Source: Streptomyces sp. NBC_00247 (GTDB lineage Bacteria; Actinomycetota; Actinomycetes; Streptomycetales; Streptomycetaceae). From it: 64,000 bases of DNA. This document shows, piece by piece, positions 32,628 through 40,768 of this stretch. The position numbers were made by a program, and so were the translations under genes. Location: assembly GCF_036188265.1 (NCBI RefSeq), contig NZ_CP108093.1, positions 6,911,001-6,975,000 on the forward strand, written 5' to 3'. The first letter of the stretch is position 1. Each line of letters starts with the position of its first letter. The notes beneath the pieces are model-generated. The model saw nothing but the letters and a program-made list of their open reading frames with translations. It was not told the DNA's origin and made no database searches.

Positions 32628-33554
32628 ATGCATACCGACCTCGTCGCCGCCCTCGATATCGGCGGCACCAAGATCGCCGGCGCGCTGGTGGGCGACGACG
32701 GCACGCTGCTCGTCAGGGCGCAGCGGCCGACGCCGGCCAAGGAGTCCGGCGAGTCGGTGATGGGGGCGGTGGACGGTGTCCTGTCCGAGCTGATGGCCTC
32801 CCCGCTGTGGGAGCGTGCTTGCGCCCTGGGCATCGGCAGCGCCGGTCCGGTGGACGCCTCGGCGGGCACCGTCAGCCCGGTCAACGTTCCCGGCTGGCGC
32901 GACTTCCCGTTGGTCGCCCGGGTCGGCGAGACGATCGGCGGACTTCCGGTGACCCTCGTCGGCGACGGCGTGGCGATGACGGCGGCCGAGCACTGGCAGG
33001 GAGCCGCCCGCGGGCACGACAACGCGCTCTGCATGGTCGTGTCGACCGGTGTCGGCGGCGGACTCGTCCTCGGCGGCAGGCTCCACGCCGGGCCCACCGG
33101 CAACTCGGGCCACATCGGCCACATCAGCGTGGACCTGGACGGCGACGCCTGCCCCTGCGGCGCGCGCGGCTGCGTCGAGCGGATCGCCAGCGGCCCCAAC
33201 ATCGCACGCAGGGCCCTGGACAACGGATGGCTGCCCGGAGCGGACGGGGACGTCACGGCACGCGCCGTGGCCGCCGCCGCGCGGGCGGGAGACCCCGTGG
33301 CGCAGGCGTCCTTCGACCGTGCGGCCCAAGCGCTGGCTGCCGGTATCGCCGCCACGGCGACCCTGGTCGAGATCGACATCGCGGTGATCGGCGGGGGAGT
33401 GGCCGGCGCCGGAGATGTGCTCTTCGCCCCGCTGAGGCGGGCCTTGGCCGACTACGCGACGCTCTCCTTCGTACGCGACCTCACGGTGACGGCCGCGGTG
33501 ATGGGCAATGACGCGGGGCTCGTGGGAGCGGCCGCAGCGGCCACCGTGCGCTGA
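32628..33554 (+). CDS. ROK-family sugar kinase (glucokinase-like)
   Basis: This 308-residue kinase has the ATP phosphate-1 motif ALDIGGTKIAGALVGDDG, the ROK sugar-binding GNSGHIGHISVD and the zinc motif CPCGARGCVERIASG near residues 181-194. It phosphorylates glucose, N-acetylmannosamine or a similar sugar in the cytoplasm. ATG 32628 has GGAGAG ten bases upstream; an earlier in-frame ATG at 32550 abuts operator 2 and is less likely. It is divergent from a LacI-type repressor. Confidence 0.9.
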   Translation: MHTDLVAALDIGGTKIAGALVGDDGTLLVRAQRPTPAKESGESVMGAVDGVLSELMASPLWERACALGIGSAGPVDASAGTVSPVNVPGWRDFPLVARVGETIGGLPVTLVGDGVAMTAAEHWQGAARGHDNALCMVVSTGVGGGLVLGGRLHAGPTGNSGHIGHISVDLDGDACPCGARGCVERIASGPNIARRALDNGWLPGADGDVTARAVAAAARAGDPVAQASFDRAAQALAAGIAATATLVEIDIAVIGGGVAGAGDVLFAPLRRALADYATLSFVRDLTVTAAVMGNDAGLVGAAAAATVR

Positions 33555-33662
33555 CGACTCGTCACGGTCCCGCCGCGGAACCGGGTTTCACCGGGTCGGG
33601 GACGATCGGCGGCCCCGGAAACCGGCCGGCACGTCACGGCCGGCGTCGGGGCGGCCGGAAGC

Positions 33663-33839
33663 TCAGCGGGCGCGGTCGGCCGAGGCCGGGGCGACCACGA
33701 CGAGGAAGGCGTCGCGGTCCAGGTCCATCACGACTTCCACCGCGATCCCCTCGCCGCGGCGCGCGGCCGCGAACTCCTCCGCCGGCCAACTGCCACGCGG
33801 CCCGCCTGCGGGAAACTGTCCGAGCACCTTCTGACGCAT
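33663..33839 (-). CDS. small conserved hypothetical protein
   Basis: This 58-residue protein starts MRQKVLGQFPAGGPRGSW and ends in a beta-type stretch VVMDLDRDAFLVVVAP. I recall closely similar short proteins in other Streptomyces, but no function. An AGAGGGG site precedes the ATG. It is convergent with the ROK kinase gene. Third-position GC is consistent with coding on this strand. Confidence 0.65.
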   Translation of the reverse strand: MRQKVLGQFPAGGPRGSWPAEEFAAARRGEGIAVEVVMDLDRDAFLVVVAPASADRAR

Positions 33840-34184
33840 GGTGTACCCCTCTGCCGCTGTCCGGGTCCCACCCGGCCACGAGGACTGATGACGGCCCGCC
33901 GCCGTCGACCCGGGCCACCGGTCCCGTCTCCGGTGACCGTCCGGCCTTCCGGCGGGACGTCTGCCGACGGGTACCCCGTCCACGGCTCCGTACAACAGGT
34001 TCGTCGCGCCGGGTTTTCGCCCCAGGGTGTTCCGGGCAAGCCACAGAGGGCCGGAGCGTCTGCGGACGGCCGGGCCGCGCCGGGGGACGGGATCCGCGTC
34101 GCGGGCCTCGGACGGGGCGGCCCGGACGGCGCCGGGGCGCGAGCGCGGCCCGGACCGGAAGAGATGCCTGGTGAAGGGGGAGCC
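33840..34184. other. intergenic region, no gene seen
   Basis: These 345 bases separate two divergent genes. A frame on the plus strand is open into the Nudix gene, but the translation is Arg/Pro/Gly-rich without motifs. I see no clear dyad or consensus promoter. Confidence 0.5.
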
Positions 34185-35240
34185 GTGATCGTCTGGGTCA
34201 ACGGTGCGTTCAGTGCGGGCAAGACCAGCGCGGCCTGCGAACTGCTCGACCTGATCCCGAACAGCACGCTGTACGACCCCGGGCTGACGGGCGCCGCGCT
34301 GCGCGGGCTGCTGCCCCGCAAGCGGCTGGCTGAGGTGACCGACTTCCAGGACCTGCCCATCTGGCGGCGCCTGGTCGTGGACACCGCGGCGGCCCTGCTC
34401 GCCGAGGTGCCCGGCACGCTCGTGGTGCCGATGACGCTGCTGCGGCAGGAGTACCGGGACGAGATGTTCGGTGGGCTCGCCGCGCGTCGCATCCCCGTGC
34501 ACCATGTGCTGCTCCGCCCAGAGGAAACGATCCTGCGCCAGTGGATCTCGGAACGGCACGAGCTCTCCGGAGACCCCGGACGGAGCGTGCGCACCCGCCG
34601 TTGGTGCCTCGAACACATCGAGCCCTACCGCGCGGCCCTCCCGTGGCTCACCGCCGACGCCCACGTCATCGACAACGGCTCCCTCACCCCGCGCGAGACC
34701 GCGCTGCGGATCGAGGAGGCGGTACGTACCGGCGCCGCCGGGGAGTGCGGGATCGTCCAGAACCCTTCCCCCACCGCCGAGACGGTCGCCGCCGGAGTGC
34801 TCCTCTTCGACGAACGCGGCCGGGTCCTCCTCGTCGACCCCACCTACAAGGCGGGCTGGGAGTTCCCCGGCGGGATAGTCGAGGCGGGCGAGGCACCGGC
34901 CAGGGCCGGAGTCCGGGAGGTGGCCGAGGAGATCGGCCTCGTCCTGACCACCGAGCCCAGGCTGCTCGTGGTCGACTGGGAGGCTCCGAGACCGCCCGGC
35001 TACGGCGGCCTGCGGTTCCTCTTCGACGGCGGGGTGCTCCGGGACGAGGACGCGCAGGGGCTGCTGCTCCAGAACTCCGAGCTGCGGGACTGGCGCTTCG
35101 TCACCGAGGAGGAGGCCGCCGGGCTCCTCCCGCCGACCCGTTACACCCGGCTGTGCTGGGCGCTCAGGGCCCGCGAGCGCTCCAGCGTCCTCAACCTGGA
35201 GGCAGGGGTGCCGGTCGGCTCCACGGGGCAGTACACCTGA
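34185..35240 (+). CDS. P-loop kinase (TmrB-like)/Nudix hydrolase fusion
   Basis: This 351-residue protein joins two enzymes. Residues about 1-175 form a small P-loop NTPase starting VIVWVNGAFSAGKTSAA, like TmrB-type or chloramphenicol phosphotransferase-type kinases. Residues about 200-335 form a Nudix domain with a full box GGIVEAGEAPARAGVREVAE followed by EIGL. The Nudix half would hydrolyse a nucleoside diphosphate derivative, and the P-loop half may phosphorylate a small molecule. GTG 34185 follows GAAGGGGGAGCC; an ATG seven codons earlier is possible. A 160-bp inverted-repeat element begins at the base after its stop codon. Confidence 0.87.
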   Translation: MIVWVNGAFSAGKTSAACELLDLIPNSTLYDPGLTGAALRGLLPRKRLAEVTDFQDLPIWRRLVVDTAAALLAEVPGTLVVPMTLLRQEYRDEMFGGLAARRIPVHHVLLRPEETILRQWISERHELSGDPGRSVRTRRWCLEHIEPYRAALPWLTADAHVIDNGSLTPRETALRIEEAVRTGAAGECGIVQNPSPTAETVAAGVLLFDERGRVLLVDPTYKAGWEFPGGIVEAGEAPARAGVREVAEEIGLVLTTEPRLLVVDWEAPRPPGYGGLRFLFDGGVLRDEDAQGLLLQNSELRDWRFVTEEEAAGLLPPTRYTRLCWALRARERSSVLNLEAGVPVGSTGQYT

Positions 35241-35400
35241 GGGCTGTCCCGCGATCCCCGGCGGGTGCGCGACGCCCGCTACGGCACCTCGACGTGTTGT
35301 CGGAACGTCCGCACACGCCCAGTACGCGAACGGCCCATCACCTTGCGATGCACCGCATCCGATGCCGCGCACTGATCCACCACGAATCGCGGGACAGCCC
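35241..35400. mobile_element. 160-bp MITE-like inverted-repeat element
   Basis: GGGCTGTCCCGCGAT (35241-35255) and its exact complement (35386-35400) bound a 160-bp segment without a gene. The ends and interior resemble sequences I recall flanking Streptomyces IS5/IS4-type transposases, so it is probably a non-autonomous derivative. No clear target duplication is visible. Confidence 0.65.
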
Positions 35401-35468
35401 ATGGGCGGTACCGGCCGGTGGGGGAGCGGGACCCGGCTCCAGGGCGCGGCCCCCGCCCCGCGTGCCCG

Positions 35469-36833
35469 TCAGCCCTGGCGGGACGCCGCGTAGTTCCGCA
35501 GGAACAGGGCCTCGGTGACCGCGAGGCGTTCCAGCTCCTCGGGCGAGACGCTCTCGTTCACCGCGTGGATCTGCGCCTCGGGCTCGCTCAGCCCGATGAG
35601 CAGGATCTCCGACTCCGGGTAGAGCTCGGCCAGCGTGTTGCAGAGCGGGATCGACCCGCCCATGCCCGCCGTCTGCATCTCCTCGCCGGGGAACGCGATC
35701 CGCATGGCCGCGGCCATGGCGGTGTACGCGGGGCTGGTCACGTCCGCGCGGAACGGCTGGCCCTGGCCCACCTGTTCGACGGCGACGCGCGCTCCCCAGG
35801 GGGCACGCGACTCCAGGTGCGCGGTCAGCAGCTTCGTCGCCTCGTCGGCGTCGTGCCCCGGCGGCACCCGCAGGCTGATCTGTGCCCGCGCGCTCGCCTG
35901 GACGGACGGGGTGGCACCGACGACCGGCGGGCAGTCGATCCCGATCACGGTCACCGCGGGTCGCGCCCAGATGCGGTCGGCGACCGTACCCGTGCCGATC
36001 AGCTCCACCCCGTCCAGCACCTTCGCGTCCTTGCGGAAGTCCTCTTCCGGGTACTGCAGCCCGTCCCAGGAGGCGCCCCCGGCGAGTCCGTCCACCGTCG
36101 TCGTGCCGTCCTCGGCCCGCAGCGAGGCGAGCAGCTGGATCATCGCGGCGAGCGCGTCCGGGGCAGCGCCGCCGAACTGCCCGGAATGCAGGTTCCCCTC
36201 AAGGGTGTCGAGCGTCACGCGCAGCATCGTCATGCCGCGCAGGGTCGCGGTGACGGTCGGCAGGCCGACCCGGAAGTTGCCCGCGTCGCCGATGACGATC
36301 GCGTCGGCGACAAGCAGCTCCGGGTGCTCCTCCGCGTACCGCTCCAGCCCGCCGGTGCCCTGCTCCTCGGAACCCTCTGCGACCACCTTCACGCCGACCG
36401 GCACACCGCCGTTCGCCTTCAGCGCGCGGAGCGCGAGCAGATGCATGATCAGGCCGCCCTTGCAGTCCGCCGTGCCCCGGCCGAACCAGCGTCCGTCCCG
36501 CTCGGTCAGCTCGAACGGCGGGGAGAGCCAGGCCGACTCGTCGAGCGGCGGCTGCACGTCGTAGTGGGCGTAGAGGAGTACGGTCGGAGCTCCGGCCGGG
36601 CCGGGGAGGTATCCGTACACGGACCGGGTCCCGTCGGGCGTGTCCAGCAGGGCGACGTCCTGGAAGCCCTCCGCGGTGAGCGCGTCGGCGACCCAGCCTG
36701 CCGCGGCCTCGCACTCGCTCTTCGGGAACTGCGCGGGATCCGCCACCGACTGGAACGCCACCAGCTCGCTCAGCTCCGTCTTGGCACGGGGCATCAGCGA
36801 GGCAACGGTTTCGGAGATCGGACGGGCGGTCAT
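35469..36833 (-). CDS. M20-family metallo-dipeptidase
   Basis: This 454-residue zinc peptidase hydrolyses dipeptides or related amides. The metal site is complete: YAHYDVQPPLDESAW with the first ligand, FGRGTADCKGGL with the bridging aspartate, and AEGSEEQGTGGLE with the catalytic and ligand glutamates. The dimerisation domain (LEGNLHSGQFGGAAPDAL) and the C-terminal MGGSIPLCNTL and HAVNESV motifs match the succinyl-diaminopimelate desuccinylase/carnosinase group. It starts with ATG at 36833. Confidence 0.93.
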   Translation of the reverse strand: MTARPISETVASLMPRAKTELSELVAFQSVADPAQFPKSECEAAAGWVADALTAEGFQDVALLDTPDGTRSVYGYLPGPAGAPTVLLYAHYDVQPPLDESAWLSPPFELTERDGRWFGRGTADCKGGLIMHLLALRALKANGGVPVGVKVVAEGSEEQGTGGLERYAEEHPELLVADAIVIGDAGNFRVGLPTVTATLRGMTMLRVTLDTLEGNLHSGQFGGAAPDALAAMIQLLASLRAEDGTTTVDGLAGGASWDGLQYPEEDFRKDAKVLDGVELIGTGTVADRIWARPAVTVIGIDCPPVVGATPSVQASARAQISLRVPPGHDADEATKLLTAHLESRAPWGARVAVEQVGQGQPFRADVTSPAYTAMAAAMRIAFPGEEMQTAGMGGSIPLCNTLAELYPESEILLIGLSEPEAQIHAVNESVSPEELERLAVTEALFLRNYAASRQG

Positions 36834-37028
36834 GGGAAGGCTCCTTCATAGCGCGGTGCCGGGTGCGGACGCGCAGGTCGTGCGCGACCGTGGACGACGC
36901 CGTTTGTCCGGCGTTGTCCGTACGACGAAATCACTGCCGATCCTCCCACAGCGGACCTTGGCCGGAACGCGCCGTAGGATGCCGTCAGTAGCTGGGGCAA
37001 CTGGTCGGATCGGGAGCAGAAGCACATC

Positions 37029-38261
37029 GTGAGCAGCGAGAACGCAGACGCCGGGCGTGAGCACGAAGAGTCGTCGGTGTGGGACGTCGTGGTAGTCGGT
37101 GCAGGGCCGGCCGGTGCCTCGGCGGCATACGCGGCGGCCGTCGCGGGCCGTCGGGTCCTGCTGCTGGAGAAGGCGGAGCTGCCCCGCTACAAGACATGCG
37201 GCGGCGGGATCATCGGATATTCGCGCGATTCGCTCCCGCCGGGATTCGAACTTCCCCTGCGTGACCGCGTGCACGCCGTCACCTTCTCCCTCAACGGGAA
37301 GCTGGTGCGCACCCGCAAGTCGAAGCGCATGCTCTTCGGCCTCATCAACCGGCCCGAATTCGACGCCCAGCTGGTCGAGGAGGCGCAGAAGGCCGGCGCC
37401 GAACTGCGTACGGGCGCATCCGTCGCGCGGGTCGAGCAGCACGGTTCGTCCGTACCGGACCGGCGCACCGTCGCGGTGGTGCTGGCCGGCGGAGAGACGG
37501 TGCTCGCGCGGGCCGTCGTCGGCGCCGACGGCAGTGCCGGACGCATAGGCGCTCACGTAGGGGTGAAGCTCGACCAGGTGGACCTCGGCCTGGAGGCGGA
37601 GATCCCCGTCCCCGAGACGGTCGCCGAGGACTGGGCGGGGCGCGTACTCATCGACTGGGGCCCGATGCCCGGCAGTTACGGGTGGGTCTTCCCCAAGGGC
37701 GACACGCTGACCGTCGGGGTGATCTCCGCCCGGGGCGACGGCGCCGGGACGAAGCGGTACCTGGAGGACTTCGTCGCCCGCCTCGGGCTGGCCGGCTTCG
37801 AGCCGAAGATCTCCTCCGGCCACCTCACCCGCTGCCGCAGCGAGGACTCGCCGCTCTCCCGGGGCCGGGTCGTGGTCTGCGGAGACGCCGCTGGCCTCCT
37901 GGAGCCCTGGACGCGCGAGGGCATCTCCTTCGCGCTCCGCTCTGGGCGGCTGGCGGGGGAGTGGGCGGTACGCATCGCAGAGGCCCGCGACGCGGTGGAC
38001 GCCCGGCGCCAGGCGCTCAACTACGCCTTCGCCATCAAGGCCGGACTCGGCGTCGAGATGAACGTCGGACGCCGGATGCTCAAGCTTTTCGAGCGCCGCC
38101 CCGGAGTCCTGCACGCGGTGCTCACGACCTTCAGGCCCGCCTGGAAGGCGTTCGCAGGGATCACCCGGGGGACGACGTCGCTGGCCGATCTGGTCCGTAC
38201 GCACCCCCTGGCACACCGCGCGCTCTCCGTGATGGACCGCCGGGCGGCCGACAACGGCTGA
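37029..38261 (+). CDS. geranylgeranyl reductase-family flavoprotein
   Basis: This 410-residue FAD protein starts with the Rossmann motif VVVVGAGPAGASAAYAAAVA and the family's YKTCGGGIIG motif. It ends the FAD site with VVCGDAAGLLEPWTREGISFAL. The family reduces prenyl double bonds in lipids, menaquinones or carotenoid-like chains; other members act as monooxygenases. GTG 37029 follows CGGGAGCAG. It is monocistronic between the M20 gene and a long terminator. Confidence 0.92.
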   Translation: MSSENADAGREHEESSVWDVVVVGAGPAGASAAYAAAVAGRRVLLLEKAELPRYKTCGGGIIGYSRDSLPPGFELPLRDRVHAVTFSLNGKLVRTRKSKRMLFGLINRPEFDAQLVEEAQKAGAELRTGASVARVEQHGSSVPDRRTVAVVLAGGETVLARAVVGADGSAGRIGAHVGVKLDQVDLGLEAEIPVPETVAEDWAGRVLIDWGPMPGSYGWVFPKGDTLTVGVISARGDGAGTKRYLEDFVARLGLAGFEPKISSGHLTRCRSEDSPLSRGRVVVCGDAAGLLEPWTREGISFALRSGRLAGEWAVRIAEARDAVDARRQALNYAFAIKAGLGVEMNVGRRMLKLFERRPGVLHAVLTTFRPAWKAFAGITRGTTSLADLVRTHPLAHRALSVMDRRAADNG

Positions 38262-38358
38262 CCGGCTCCCGCACCAGGGGTGACCGAACGCCGCTGTCAG
38301 GCATCGCGGCACGCTGGGACGGGACTGCGGTCACTCCCTGCCCCGCCGGGTGGCAGCA

Positions 38359-38404
38359 CCGCGCCCGCCCCGCCGTCAGGAACCGGACGGCGAGGCGGGC
38401 GCGG
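38359..38404. terminator. long terminator hairpin between convergent genes
   Basis: Arms of 19 bases (38359-38377 and 38386-38404), with one mismatch and an 8-base loop, separate the flavoprotein and surface protein genes. Confidence 0.75.
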
Positions 38405-38423
38405 CACACGCGGGCGGGCAGGG

Positions 38424-40034
38424 TCAGGCCGCGGCTCCTCCGCCGGTACGGCTCCTGCGCCTGCGGACCACGAGCGTGATCGCGCCACCCGCGACCAGTG
38501 CCAGGGCGGCGGCCGCCGCGATGGCCGGGGTGGAACCGCTGCCCGTCGATGCCATGGTCCCCGAGGCGTTCGGGGTGCCCGTGGCGGCCGCCGCGGGCCC
38601 GTCCGACGCGGGGGCCCCGGTCCCGTCGGCATCCACGTCCGACGACGGATCGGCGGACCCCGGGGTCGCGGTGGAGGTCGTGGTCTTCACCGTGAACTTC
38701 GCGGTGTCGTTGGCCTTGTCGGTGTCGGCGCTCAGCTTGGTTCCCCATACGGTGGTGACGGCGATGTCGCCCGAAGCGGTGGCGGGGGCGCCCTGCTCGA
38801 CCTTGACGGTGAACGGCAGCTCCACGGTCTCGCCGACGGTGAACGGCGATTCGACCTCACACATGTACTCGGGGGCTCCCGGCGTGTGTTCGTCCATTCC
38901 GCCACCCGTCCACACGTCGCACTCCGACGGGATCTTCACGGCGGTGGTGCCCTTGGGTATCTCGACCAGCACCCCGACCTGGGCGTCGGAATTCAGCAGG
39001 TTGAAGGTCGCGGGACCGTTGTTGCGGACCTTCGCGGTCAGCACGGTCTCGTCACCCGGGGCGGCGTTAGCGGTGGAGCCGGTGAGGGCGATGTCGGCGG
39101 TGTTGTCGACATCGATCCGCCACTGGGCGTGATCGGTCCTCACGACCGGCGGCGTGCCGTTCTCCACGAGTGAGAGCACCGGCCCGTCGGTGGCGGCCGC
39201 CTTGGGCACGGACGAGGAGACGGCCTCGACCTGGTAGTCGACGAACTCGTAGAGCGCCGTCGGATCGACCTCGATGCCGACCTCCGAGGAGAGCCGGTAC
39301 GCCTTGCCCGGCTCGACCGGGGTGGTGAGATGGCACACGGCGGTGTCCAGCGCGTGTCCGTGTGCCGAGGGGATGTCGGTGGACTTCCCGTACGTGCAGT
39401 TGGAGAACTTCTGGGCGAATCCGAGACCGGGGGTGGCGGCGAGCGAGAGGGTCACGGCGTCGGCGGTGAGCGAACCGGAGTTGGACACCGTGATCGGGGC
39501 GGCGAGGGTCGAGCCGGGGGCCGCGTCCTTCGTGTCCGGGATCCTGGCGATGCCGAGGTCCACCGCACCGACGGTGAGTTCGACGGTCGTCTCCGCGACG
39601 GTGGCGTTGGACGAAGTGGCGAACAGTCGTGCGGTGCCCTTCGTGCCGAGCGCGGCGCCCGGCTTGGCGTTGACGTCCACGATGCCGCCGGTGGACTCAC
39701 CGGGGGCGATGTCCCGACTGGGCCAGGAGCAGATGTCGTCCACGCAGGAGAGGCCGGTGACGTCGGCGAATCCGGAGATGCCGGAGACGTCGACCTTGAC
39801 GACCACGTCCTTGGCCGTGCTCCCGCCTGCCTCGCCCGCCATGCCCCAGCCGATCTGTGACGAGTCCCCCCGGACCGCCGGCTGGGGCAGCCCCACCTTG
39901 CTGTGGTTGGGCACGAGCGTCAGCGCGGGAGCGTCCTCGGCGTGGGCCGTGGGCGCCGCCACGACGGCCGGGAGCAGCGTGACGGCCGCAGCGGTGAGTA
40001 CCGCGGGCCAGCCACGCAGTCGTACTGATGACAT
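38424..40034 (-). CDS. exported surface protein with DUF11-like repeats and a sortase-type tail
   Basis: This 536-residue protein has a signal peptide (hydrophobic core, cut near AHAED) and several beta-sandwich repeats resembling CARDB/DUF11 adhesin domains (VTVSNSGSLTADAVTLSL; LTAKVRNNGPATFNLL). A Thr/Ser/Pro/Ala linker follows. The end, MASTG then a hydrophobic segment and RRRRSR, has the layout of a cell-wall sorting signal, though it differs from the LAxTG used by Streptomyces sortase E, so it may simply be membrane-anchored. AAAGGGA precedes the ATG. A double dyad sits just upstream. Confidence 0.82.
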   Translation of the reverse strand: MSSVRLRGWPAVLTAAAVTLLPAVVAAPTAHAEDAPALTLVPNHSKVGLPQPAVRGDSSQIGWGMAGEAGGSTAKDVVVKVDVSGISGFADVTGLSCVDDICSWPSRDIAPGESTGGIVDVNAKPGAALGTKGTARLFATSSNATVAETTVELTVGAVDLGIARIPDTKDAAPGSTLAAPITVSNSGSLTADAVTLSLAATPGLGFAQKFSNCTYGKSTDIPSAHGHALDTAVCHLTTPVEPGKAYRLSSEVGIEVDPTALYEFVDYQVEAVSSSVPKAAATDGPVLSLVENGTPPVVRTDHAQWRIDVDNTADIALTGSTANAAPGDETVLTAKVRNNGPATFNLLNSDAQVGVLVEIPKGTTAVKIPSECDVWTGGGMDEHTPGAPEYMCEVESPFTVGETVELPFTVKVEQGAPATASGDIAVTTVWGTKLSADTDKANDTAKFTVKTTTSTATPGSADPSSDVDADGTGAPASDGPAAAATGTPNASGTMASTGSGSTPAIAAAAALALVAGGAITLVVRRRRSRTGGGAAA

Positions 40035-40049
40035 CTGGTGTTTCCCTTT

Positions 40050-40103
40050 CCGTGGGCCGGTGTTGTCACACCGGCTGCCTGGTGTGACAACACCGGGCCA
40101 CGG
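40050..40103. promoter_or_regulatory. tandem GGTGT-N4-ACACC operators forming a large dyad
   Basis: CCGGTGTTGTCACACCGG (40057-40074) and GGTGTGACAACACC (40081-40094) are each palindromic and centred 22 bases apart. Together they form 23-bp arms (40050-40072 and 40081-40103, one mismatch). They lie 16-69 bases upstream of the surface protein start. They could be paired operators or the terminator of the upstream oxidoreductase gene. Confidence 0.6.
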
Positions 40104-40141
40104 ATGGTTGTGCTGATCCTCCGATCGGTGGCGACGACCCG

Positions 40142-40609
40142 TCAGGCTCCGCGCTCCTCGACGGTGATCCGGAAGACCGGGTGGTCGGGGCAGGACGCCA
40201 GGAGTTCCGCGTCCGTCGACGTGGCGGTGATGCCTTGGAAGTACTGGTTCACCTCCCAGCCCCAGCGCTTCAGGTAGGCGCGGACGATGCGTGCCTTCTG
40301 CGCGTCGTCCGCGATCTCCACCGCGGTGAAGGTGCGCGTCCTGCGTCCCACCCGCAGCTCGCCGCCGCCGGCCGCCCGCATGTTGCGCACCCACTGGGAG
40401 TGGCCACGGGCGGAGACCAGGTACTGCTCGCCGTCGTGGACGTGCGGATTCACCGGGACCCGCTGCATCTTGCCGCTCTTGCGCCCCCGGACGGACATCT
40501 CCGCCGTGCCGAGGAGGCTGAGGCCGTGGCGGGCGAGCCACCCGACCACGCTGTTGAAACGGGTGCCGATCGCACCGGCTCTGAAGTAGTACGGCTGTGC
40601 CTGCGACAT
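40142..40609 (-). CDS. nitroreductase/deazaflavin-dependent oxidoreductase
   Basis: This 155-residue split-barrel protein belongs to the Ddn-like F420-dependent family. Motifs include AEMSVRGRKSGKMQRVPVNPHVHDGEQYLVSARGHSQWVRNMRAAGGGELRVG in order (RGRKSG and SQWVRN are most diagnostic), followed by an ATG-start N-terminal helix for membrane or cofactor contact. It likely uses F420H2 to reduce quinones or nitro compounds. It starts at 40609, divergent from a TetR regulator with two palindromes between. Confidence 0.9.
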   Translation of the reverse strand: MSQAQPYYFRAGAIGTRFNSVVGWLARHGLSLLGTAEMSVRGRKSGKMQRVPVNPHVHDGEQYLVSARGHSQWVRNMRAAGGGELRVGRRTRTFTAVEIADDAQKARIVRAYLKRWGWEVNQYFQGITATSTDAELLASCPDHPVFRITVEERGA

Positions 40610-40660
40610 GGTGTCCCCAGTCCCTGAACGCGAAGTGGTCCGGCTTCGCCGAGCCTTTTC

Positions 40661-40675
40661 GAGAGCGGTGCTCTC
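40661..40675. promoter_or_regulatory. TetR-type operator copy 1
   Basis: GAGAGC-GGT-GCTCTC is a 15-base palindrome located 52 bases before the oxidoreductase start on the minus strand. Confidence 0.65.
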
Positions 40676-40712
40676 TGTCGAGATCAGTGTGCCTCTTCGG
40701 GAATGGGACCGC

Positions 40713-40727
40713 AAGAGCGGTGCTCTC
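40713..40727. promoter_or_regulatory. TetR-type operator copy 2
   Basis: AAGAGCGGTGCTCTC repeats operator 1 with one change. It is centred 52 bases (about five helical turns) from it and about 50 bases before the TetR gene. Confidence 0.65.
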
Positions 40728-40768
40728 GTTTCTGTTCGGCGTTCCGCCCGCATGGCAGAATGGGCGTC

